A model generated the notes under the pieces. It was not told the origin of the DNA. It made no database searches and was given only the letters and a program-made list of their open reading frames with translations. From Candidatus Nomurabacteria bacterium (lineage in GTDB: Bacteria; Patescibacteriota; Minisyncoccia; Phycocordibacterales; UBA9973): a stretch of 6,708 bases of DNA. Both the position numbers and the translations under genes were made by a program. Below, piece after piece: positions 1 to 4,786 of the stretch (position 1 is the stretch's first letter; every line of letters begins with the position of its first letter). The stretch covers positions 1-6,708 of the forward strand of contig DAHVYC010000029.1 in NCBI GenBank assembly GCA_027327845.1, given 5' to 3'.

Positions 1-674
1 AGATCATAATATATCGCCTCATGAGGAATAAACATAAATGCGAAATCAGTGGTGTTGGCTTTAGGCTGTATGTATTTGGCGGTTTCTAAAATTCGATTTT
101 TCAAATCATTCTCGAATATTTTGCCTAATTTTTCTTTTTCCACTTCATCTCTCATCTCTACCATTTTATTGTAATTTTCCAGTGAGAATTTCGAATCTAT
201 TGGGATGATTTTATCTTTCACGAATACCACGGCGTCGACTATAGTCCCATCCGGAAAAGGATATTGCATCTGGTAGCTTCCCGGCGGAAGCACGTTTTTG
301 AGGACGGTTTCCAGATAATATTCACCCAAGATTCCTCGTTGTTTAGGGTTCTTTAGAATATCCTGCAAGTTTTGCAATTGATCGGCGAAAGAGATGACTT
401 GCTTATTTGTCTCATCCAGTCTGGTCAATCTTTCCGTAACATCCCGGATTATTTTGTTTGATTCTGAAGAATGGAATTGCAAGCTTTCCCTTACTTGCTT
501 GTGCGTTTCGCCTATCTTGCTGTCTACGGTGCGGGAAAGTTCGTTTAATTGCTGGAGTATAAGCTGGAGCCCGGTATCATTTTCTTTACTTTTGTCTTTT
601 TTAGATAGCAATAAAAAGTAAGCGATGATTCCTCCTGCTAAAATTCCTATTACGATCCATAAAATATTTTCCAT
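1..674 (-). CDS. rmuC: RmuC family DNA recombination/nuclease-like protein (C-terminus beyond window)
   Basis: The gene starts at ATG 674-672 and stays open to the window edge, giving 224 complete residues. Residues 4-23 form one hydrophobic segment (a likely membrane anchor) followed by a lysine-rich stretch. Residues 36-105 are polar and heptad-like, a probable coiled coil. The RmuC domain then starts: QRGILGE (112-118), D147 in IVDAVVF, IPIDSKFSLENY (157-168) and FIPHEAIYYD (215-224). E118, D147 and D160-x-K162 have the layout of a PD-(D/E)XK nuclease core, which the RmuC family is thought to contain. Family members limit recombination between inverted or short repeats, from E. coli genetics; the biochemical role is not settled. 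The gene lies 13 nt after the exonuclease gene on the same strand and is probably cotranscribed with it. There is no Shine-Dalgarno sequence. Identification is firm; the missing part cannot be judged. Confidence 0.93.
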   Translation of the reverse strand, partial: MENILWIVIGILAGGIIAYFLLLSKKDKSKENDTGLQLILQQLNELSRTVDSKIGETHKQVRESLQFHSSESNKIIRDVTERLTRLDETNKQVISFADQLQNLQDILKNPKQRGILGEYYLETVLKNVLPPGSYQMQYPFPDGTIVDAVVFVKDKIIPIDSKFSLENYNKMVEMRDEVEKEKLGKIFENDLKNRILETAKYIQPKANTTDFAFMFIPHEAIYYD

Positions 675-687
675 ATGATTGTATTAT

Positions 688-1404
688 TTATTTTTCCAAA
701 TAATATCTCAAGGTGTATATCCAATCTTCTTCCAATTGATCGCTTTCTTCTTTTTGGGCCAGAAGCCATTCTAGGTATCTTCTATCTATTTGTAAAATTT
801 CTTCTATTTTTTTACCGTTGTATTTCCCGAACCTTATGGTCTTTAGCAGTGTCGGGTGCGAAGAGATTTCTATCATCTTTTCTACCGCCTTATCTTCATT
901 TAATCCCTCATTTTGCATCAATCTTTTCTTTAACTTTTCATAAAGTTTTTCAAGTACGAGTACGTCTCCTAAGGCGTCATGAGCCACGGCATCTATCTCT
1001 ATCTCAAGCAAATACCTTAAATATTGGAGGTTGTATTTTTCTACTTTTTCTTCCGGATCCAGGTATCTGGCTAAGCGCAGGGTACAGATAAATTTCTTTG
1101 GTGTTATGCCTTCTTTTTTTATCATCATTAAATCAAAAGGGGCATTGTGTGCTACGGGTACGGACTCATCATCTTCCATAAGGTCTTTTATATTATGGAA
1201 ATCCTCACTTTCTTTAAAGGGAGGTTTATCTTCGAGCATTTTATTCGAAATATGATGCACTGCGGAAGCTTCCGGAGAAACTTTTATAGGGGGTTTATAC
1301 ATTCCGGAGAATTTTTCTTCTCCAGTTTTATAAGCGATTTGGCACAAAAAATCTTTTTCCGTATTGCCGGTCGTTTCAGTATCAAAGAATATGATTTTAC
1401 TCAT
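688..1404 (-). CDS. DEDDh 3'-5' exonuclease (DnaQ-like) with ExoX-type C-terminal module
   Basis: This 238-residue protein has all three Exo motifs of the DnaQ/RNase T superfamily: FFDTETTG with D8 and E10 (Exo I), HNAPFD with D91 (Exo II), and HDALGD with H142 and D147 (Exo III), so it is a DEDDh enzyme using two metal ions. HHIS at 50-53 is also typical of the proofreading group. After the nuclease fold, residues about 183-236 contain RFGKYNGKKIEEI and DRRYLEWLL, which match the small domain found at the C-terminus of exodeoxyribonuclease X and as the DUF3820-type domain in phage and bacterial proteins. The size is close to ExoX (about 220). A single-stranded or mismatch-related DNA exonuclease is therefore more likely than the polymerase III epsilon subunit, but either name could be given by automatic pipelines. 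It is the first gene of a minus-strand pair with rmuC and is divergent from the YqeY gene. No Shine-Dalgarno sequence precedes the ATG; a -10-like TAAAAT lies 6 nt upstream. Confidence 0.9.
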   Translation of the reverse strand: MSKIIFFDTETTGNTEKDFLCQIAYKTGEEKFSGMYKPPIKVSPEASAVHHISNKMLEDKPPFKESEDFHNIKDLMEDDESVPVAHNAPFDLMMIKKEGITPKKFICTLRLARYLDPEEKVEKYNLQYLRYLLEIEIDAVAHDALGDVLVLEKLYEKLKKRLMQNEGLNEDKAVEKMIEISSHPTLLKTIRFGKYNGKKIEEILQIDRRYLEWLLAQKEESDQLEEDWIYTLRYYLEK

Positions 1405-1410
1405 AGTGCT

Positions 1411-1439
1411 ATTTTATCATATTTTTGGTACAATATAAA
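1411..1439 (-). promoter_or_regulatory. candidate promoter for the exonuclease-rmuC pair
   Basis: Reading the minus strand, TTTATA (1439-1434) and TAAAAT (1416-1411) are separated by 17 nt, and the ATG starts 6 nt after the -10-like box. An overlapping TATGAT could serve as an alternative -10. Transcription starting about 7 nt after TAAAAT would begin at or next to the start codon. The -35 match is weak (4 of 6), and in AT-rich DNA such boxes arise often by chance. Confidence 0.35.
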
Positions 1440-1591
1440 AAGAAATGTTATTTTTATAAAGCAATCTATCTGGCGAAGCTTCGGGAGCGAACTGCTCGTC
1501 GCTCAAGAAAATAATAATCAGCAGAAAGTCATTTTGCCTCCTTTATTTTCTAAGCTCCTGCGCAAGGCTTTCTAAAAACAACATTTCTTTT
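1438..1591. repeat. long imperfect inverted repeat with internal hairpins (element A)
   Basis: Positions 1438-1462 pair with 1567-1591: 23 of 25 positions are complementary, with mismatches only at 1450/1579 and 1457/1572. The 104-nt interior can form further pairs: a palindrome CGAAGCTTCG (1474-1483), GAGCGA/TCGCTC (1485-1490/1499-1504), a perfect 9-bp stem 1506-1514/1543-1551, and the alternative 1482-1488/1554-1560. The element fills most of the divergent region between the exonuclease and YqeY genes. Its left arm overlaps the putative exonuclease -35 box and its right arm ends 5 nt before a TAGAAT box. It has no coding potential I recognise. It could be a MITE- or REP-like repeat or a structured RNA/regulatory region; the repeat itself is directly visible, the role is not. 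Confidence 0.75.
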
Positions 1592-1596
1592 AATAA

Positions 1597-1602
1597 TAGA
1601 AT
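1597..1602 (+). promoter_or_regulatory. candidate -10 box upstream of the YqeY-DedA-MYG1 operon
   Basis: TAGAAT lies 24 nt before the ATG of the YqeY gene, just outside the right arm of element A. There is no good -35 hexamer; AAAAAC at 1574-1579 sits 17 nt upstream but is inside the inverted repeat arm. A GGA at 1616-1618 region gives only a weak ribosome binding site. This is a tentative site. Confidence 0.25.
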
Positions 1603-1626
1603 TTTTGGTTTTTTTGGATTTGATTT

Positions 1627-2076
1627 ATGTTGCACGAAGAAATTAAAGGTAAAATAAAGGAAGCAATGCTTGCGAAAGACGCAGTTTTACTTAAAGCGTT
1701 GCGTTCCATGGTCGCAGCCTTTACCAATGAATCAGTATCAAAGGGTAAAAAGCCGACAGACATGCTTTCCGACGAAGAAGCTCTCGCGGTGATCACTCGT
1801 TTGGCCAAACAGAGAAAAGATTCCATTGAACAATACAGAAAAGGAGGCAGGGAAGATCTGGTGAAAGAAGAGGAAGATGAACTTCATATCCTGGAGACTT
1901 ATCTTCCGAAGCTCATGGATAGATCCGAAGTCGAGAAGATAGCGAAAGATAAAAAACAGGAACTCGGCATAGAAGATCCCGCGAAAAAGGGTGTGCTTAT
2001 GCAGGCCTTAATGAAAGATCTTAAAGGAAAAGCAGACGGGAAAACAGTGAAAGAAGTCGTCGACAGCTTATTTTAG
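1627..2076 (+). CDS. GatB/YqeY domain-containing protein
   Basis: The 149-residue product has the usual length of the YqeY family (about 148). It shows the family's landmarks: an N-terminal helix with KALRSMVAAF (23-32), the central signature KQRKDSIEQYRKGGREDLV (61-79), ELHILETYLP (85-94), and the C-terminal KGKADGK (133-139) before VVDSLF. The fold is the helical module also present at the C-terminus of GatB, where it contacts tRNA. The function of free-standing YqeY proteins is not firmly known; a tRNA- or amidotransferase-related role is inferred from homology. It starts the plus-strand group and is followed after 2 nt by the DedA gene. The ATG is the first possible start after the intergenic region and gives a normal N-terminus. 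The stop is TAG. Confidence 0.93.
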   Translation: MLHEEIKGKIKEAMLAKDAVLLKALRSMVAAFTNESVSKGKKPTDMLSDEEALAVITRLAKQRKDSIEQYRKGGREDLVKEEEDELHILETYLPKLMDRSEVEKIAKDKKQELGIEDPAKKGVLMQALMKDLKGKADGKTVKEVVDSLF

Positions 2077-2078
2077 TC

Positions 2079-2711
2079 ATGCATACAGTACAAATTTTAA
2101 ACCACTTAGTCGGTAGTCATCAGGTATTAGCTTATTTAATAATATTTCTGGGACTTGTCTTTGAAGGTGAAATAGTGCTTATCACAACAGGTGTATTGGC
2201 ATCTTTAGGAGCGCTCGATTTTTGGTGGGCTTTATTTTTTATACTTTCCGGAGGTGTGGTGAAAACACTTTGTGGATATTATCTGGGAGGGTTGCTACAT
2301 AAAAAATTCAATTCTCATTCATTTTTTTTATATCTGGAAAGGAGAGTACTTTTCTTTATGCCCAGGTTTAAACAGAAGCCTTTTTGGTCAATATTTATTT
2401 CAAAATTCGTCATGGGGATAAATTATCTGGTTATAATATTCTCCGGATACCATAAGATAAATTTCAAAACATTTTTAAAAGCGGAGTTTCTTTCTACAAT
2501 AATCTGGGCTCCTTCGCTCCTTACACTGGGTTATTTTTTCAGCCAGACGGCTTTGTCTTATACTAAAGAGATAAGTAGGTTCTCATTTATAGTTTTTGTC
2601 TTGGTGATAGTATTCCTTCTTTTTGATAAAGTGATGGCTTCTTTTTATGGAATATTTGAGTATTTTAAAAATGGATTTAATGGTAATCATGGAAATGATG
2701 AAAACAAGTAA
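2079..2711 (+). CDS. DedA/VTT family integral membrane protein
   Basis: The product has 210 residues with hydrophobic segments at about 16-37, 48-70, 103-123, 137-156 and 168-186. FEGEIVLITTGVLASLG (28-44) corresponds to the family's E-x-PGE...G region, with E29 and E31 present. The GYYLG (66-70) and W143...G151 positions and the re-entrant-helix layout also fit the SNARE-associated/VTT (DedA) fold. Family members act in the cytoplasmic membrane in lipid recycling (undecaprenyl phosphate or phospholipid flipping) and in envelope homeostasis. The usual F-x-R-x3-P/G-x-R signature is replaced here by SKFVMGIN (108-115), and the acidic residue usual near the first Y is not seen, so transport activity is uncertain. 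The C-terminal tail after 190 is polar. It starts 2 nt after the YqeY stop codon and its last 14 nt overlap the preferred start of the MYG1 gene, which implies cotranscription. Confidence 0.85.
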   Translation: MHTVQILNHLVGSHQVLAYLIIFLGLVFEGEIVLITTGVLASLGALDFWWALFFILSGGVVKTLCGYYLGGLLHKKFNSHSFFLYLERRVLFFMPRFKQKPFWSIFISKFVMGINYLVIIFSGYHKINFKTFLKAEFLSTIIWAPSLLTLGYFFSQTALSYTKEISRFSFIVFVLVIVFLLFDKVMASFYGIFEYFKNGFNGNHGNDENK

Positions 2712-3618
2712 GAAAAAATTATTGGTTACTCATAATGGATCTTTCCATGCGGACGATCTTTTTGCAGCAGCGACGCTTTCCTTGTGGCTCGGGAAGCACG
2801 GGAAAAATTTTGAGATTATCCGCTCACGGGATTTGAAAACTATTGAAAATGCGGATTACGTTTTTGACGTAGGTGGGAAATACGATCCAAAGAAAAATAG
2901 GTTTGATCACCATCAGCAAAAAGGCGCCGGAAAGAGAAAAAACGGCATTCCGTATTCTTCTTTCGGTCTCGTTTGGAAACATTTCGGATTGGATTTGTGT
3001 GGAGGGGACAAGGAAGCTTGGAGGACCATAGATGAAAAGATAGCCAGCCCTATAGATGCAGTGGATAACGGTGTAGATATAGTGATACCGAAATTTAAAA
3101 ATATAATGCCTTACGATGGAGACCGGCCATTTCTCGCTTTTGCGCCTACATGGCAGGAGAGGAAGGTAAGTACGGATACCGTTTTCAAGAATGAGGTAAA
3201 AAATGTCATAAAAGTTTTGGAAAGGGAAATAAAGGTTGCCAGAATAGACAGTTTAGGAAAAGAAACCATCGAGAAAGCTTACAAGAAAGCAAAAAATAAA
3301 AAAATTATAGAGTTGCCGAAATCTTTTCCGCGATATTTGTATCAAAATACTTTGGCTAAACATAAAGAACCGATCTATGTGATATACAAAAGTGAATTTG
3401 CAAAAACTTGGAAGGTGGAAGCCATAAAGAAATCGCCAGAAACAATGCAAAGCCGAAAGCCTTTTCCAAAAAGCTGGCGCGGGCTTTTAAATGACGATCC
3501 GAAGCTGAAGAAATTGACCGGCATACCGGATGTGACTTTCTGCCATAAGGGAGGATTCTTGGCGACTACTAAAAGCAGAAACGGAGCTATAAAGCTAGCA
3601 AAGCTAGCGCTTAAGTAG
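2698..3618 (+). CDS. MYG1 family (UPF0160) DHH-type metal-dependent hydrolase/exonuclease
   Basis: With the start at 2698 the protein has 306 residues. Metal-site motifs of the MYG1 branch of the DHH-like superfamily are clear: THNGSFHADD (11-20), DVGGKYD (57-63), RFDHHQ (68-73), GIPYSSFGLVW (83-93) and AVDNGVD (121-127). Further on come LAFAPTW and a C-terminal CHKGGFLATTKSRNG segment typical of the family. Eukaryotic MYG1 is a 3'-5' RNA exonuclease; activity of bacterial relatives is inferred. Several in-frame ATGs precede the conserved region (2647, 2671, 2680, 2689, 2695, 2698). I prefer 2698 or 2695 because the conserved part begins about ten residues later and a GGA lies just upstream; the 2647 start would give 323 residues and a 65-nt overlap with the DedA gene. 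It ends the three-gene group with TAG and is followed at once by element B. Confidence 0.88.
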   Translation: MKTSKKKLLVTHNGSFHADDLFAAATLSLWLGKHGKNFEIIRSRDLKTIENADYVFDVGGKYDPKKNRFDHHQQKGAGKRKNGIPYSSFGLVWKHFGLDLCGGDKEAWRTIDEKIASPIDAVDNGVDIVIPKFKNIMPYDGDRPFLAFAPTWQERKVSTDTVFKNEVKNVIKVLEREIKVARIDSLGKETIEKAYKKAKNKKIIELPKSFPRYLYQNTLAKHKEPIYVIYKSEFAKTWKVEAIKKSPETMQSRKPFPKSWRGLLNDDPKLKKLTGIPDVTFCHKGGFLATTKSRNGAIKLAKLALK

Positions 3619-3619
3619 C

Positions 3620-3718
3620 ACAAAATTATAAAAACCGAAAAATTTCTGAGCCTTCGCCTAGGGAGTCATAATGACATGAGACCCACGACTCTTAAAATTT
3701 TTGTTTTTATGATTTTGT
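3620..3718. repeat. long inverted repeat (element B), possible terminator after the MYG1 gene
   Basis: Positions 3620-3635 pair with 3703-3718 over 16 bp without a break (one G-T wobble, 3627/3711). After a 2-nt bulge (3636-3637), 3638-3645 pair with 3695-3702 for 8 more bp. The 49-nt loop contains GTCATAATGAC, an interrupted palindrome at 3665-3675, CCTAGG, and a GAGTC/GACTC stem (3663-3667/3687-3691). GACTC is followed by a T-rich tract, so the inner hairpin could act as a weak terminator of the upstream operon. The outer arms are much longer than a terminator needs. It begins 2 nt after the MYG1 stop codon and ends 32 nt before the obg -10 box. The repeat is visible; its role is inferred. 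Confidence 0.75.
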
Positions 3719-3750
3719 ATTATACCCAAAAACTATTTAATTTATGTTAA

Positions 3751-3756
3751 TATAAT
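3751..3756 (+). promoter_or_regulatory. candidate -10 box for the obg-gatB-aldolase operon
   Basis: A consensus TATAAT lies 9 nt before the obg ATG. No good -35 is seen at 16-18 nt (AAAAAC/AAAACT). A start site 6-7 nt downstream would leave a leader of only about 2-3 nt, and no Shine-Dalgarno sequence is present. The perfect hexamer and its position after an operon end make this the best promoter candidate in the window. Confidence 0.5.
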
Positions 3757-3765
3757 ATCAACACT

Positions 3766-4779
3766 ATGGCATTTATAGATGAAATAACAATACACGGAGA
3801 AGCAGGTCATGGAGGCGACGGCGTGGTACGCTGGCGCAAGGAAAAATTCGTGCCCAAGGGTGGACCTGCCGGTGGAGATGGAGGACGGGGCGGGGATTTT
3901 TATATTAAAGCAGTGCGCGACATCCATATACTTTCAAGATACAAAGCGAAAAAAAGTTTCAGCGCTGAACGCGGAGAAGATGGGAGTAAAAAAAGTCTTC
4001 ATGGTAAGAAAGGAGAAGATTTCGTACTTCTGCTTCCGATAGGTTCGGTTGTTACCAATATTGAAACCGGAGAAAAATGGCAGCTTCTTATAGAAGGAGA
4101 AAAAATTATGCTTCTTCGTGGAGGGTATGGAGGATACGGCAATGAGCATTTTAAAAGTTCTACCAATACTACCCCGAAAGAATGGAATCCTGGCGAAGAA
4201 GGCGGAAAAGGGGATTTTCATATAGAACTGGAACTTTTTGCGGATCTGGGTCTTATCGGCTTGCCTAATGCGGGAAAATCATCTCTCTTGAATTCTATTA
4301 CCAATGCTAACGCAAAAGTGGCAGACTATGCTTTTACTACTCTTGATCCAAATTTGGGAGATTTCTACGGATACACCATAGCGGACATCCCGGGCCTCAT
4401 AGAAGGCGCGAATGCTGGAAAAGGATTGGGGGTAAAGTTCTTGCGCCACATAAAGCGCACGAAAATGCTGGCACACCTCGTTTCTTTTGAGAATTTATCC
4501 AGGGGCTCGACTGGAATGATGAAAGCCTATAAAGAAATACGTAAAGAACTTGAAAAGTATGATAAGAAAAATGAATTAGGAGATGATGGATTGGCTGAAA
4601 AAGATGAAATAATAATTTTGACCAAAGCAGATACGGTGGAAGATCCTAAAATAATTAAAAAGAAAGTTGCGGAGTTTAAAAAAGTTTCTAAAAATGTTTT
4701 TGTTCTTTCCTTGTATGATGATAATTCAATCAAAGACTTAATGGATGAATTAGTGAAAATTCTCCGAAAAAATGTATAA
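3766..4779 (+). CDS. obg: Obg family GTPase (ribosome assembly/stress GTPase)
   Basis: The 337-residue protein has the Obg fold first: the glycine-rich N-terminal domain (1-158) with GHGGDGVVRWRKEKFVPKGG and GGDGGRGGD (14-44), and GGYGGYGNEHF (119-129). The GTPase domain follows: G1 GLPNAGKSS (165-173), G2 FTTLDPNLG (190-198), G3 DIPGLIEGA (207-215) and G4 as TKAD (286-289) in place of the usual NKxD. The G5 region is SLYDD (315-319) where SA is common. The chain ends soon after G5, so the C-terminal OCT domain of some Obg proteins is absent, as in many bacteria. The role is 50S subunit maturation and (p)ppGpp-linked control, in the cytoplasm at the ribosome. The start is fixed by the canonical MxFIDEI N-terminus. 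It is the first gene of a group with gatB 7 nt downstream. No Shine-Dalgarno sequence precedes it. Confidence 0.97.
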   Translation: MAFIDEITIHGEAGHGGDGVVRWRKEKFVPKGGPAGGDGGRGGDFYIKAVRDIHILSRYKAKKSFSAERGEDGSKKSLHGKKGEDFVLLLPIGSVVTNIETGEKWQLLIEGEKIMLLRGGYGGYGNEHFKSSTNTTPKEWNPGEEGGKGDFHIELELFADLGLIGLPNAGKSSLLNSITNANAKVADYAFTTLDPNLGDFYGYTIADIPGLIEGANAGKGLGVKFLRHIKRTKMLAHLVSFENLSRGSTGMMKAYKEIRKELEKYDKKNELGDDGLAEKDEIIILTKADTVEDPKIIKKKVAEFKKVSKNVFVLSLYDDNSIKDLMDELVKILRKNV

Positions 4780-4780
4780 T
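4753..4780 (+). promoter_or_regulatory. candidate internal promoter for gatB
   Basis: GTGAAA (4753-4758) and a consensus TATAAT (4775-4780) are 16 nt apart inside the last codons of obg, and the TATAAT overlaps the obg stop codon. The gatB ATG begins 6 nt after the box, so a transcript from here would be essentially leaderless. The hexamer partly reflects the Val codon plus TAA, so chance is a real possibility. Confidence 0.35.
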
Positions 4781-4786
4781 TGAAGC

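Noticed and set aside
675..1091. 138-codon open frame opposite the exonuclease gene
   Set aside because: It is antisense to a gene with intact catalytic motifs and looks like the low-complexity Phe/Leu/Ser-rich reverse reading of a Lys/Glu-rich gene.
1147..1575. 142-codon open frame on the plus strand running across the exonuclease gene's antisense strand and into element A
   Set aside because: It overlaps the well-supported exonuclease gene antisense for most of its length, its product has no recognisable motif, and its tail merely reads through the inverted repeat.
1438..1591. Integron attC site or tRNA gene as explanation for element A
   Set aside because: The arms do not show the RYYYAAC...GTTRRRY arrangement of attC, there is no integrase or cassette-like gene nearby, and no tRNA cloverleaf with a TTCRANY loop could be fitted.
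1590..1826. Minus-strand open frame facing the start of the YqeY gene
   Set aside because: It is the reverse reading of the conserved YqeY N-terminus and has no motif or upstream signal.
3591..3608. Tandem direct repeat AAAGCTAGC at the end of the MYG1 gene
   Set aside because: Two adjacent 9-nt copies encode a Lys-Leu-Ala repeat inside the conserved C-terminus; this is too short to treat as a repeat element.
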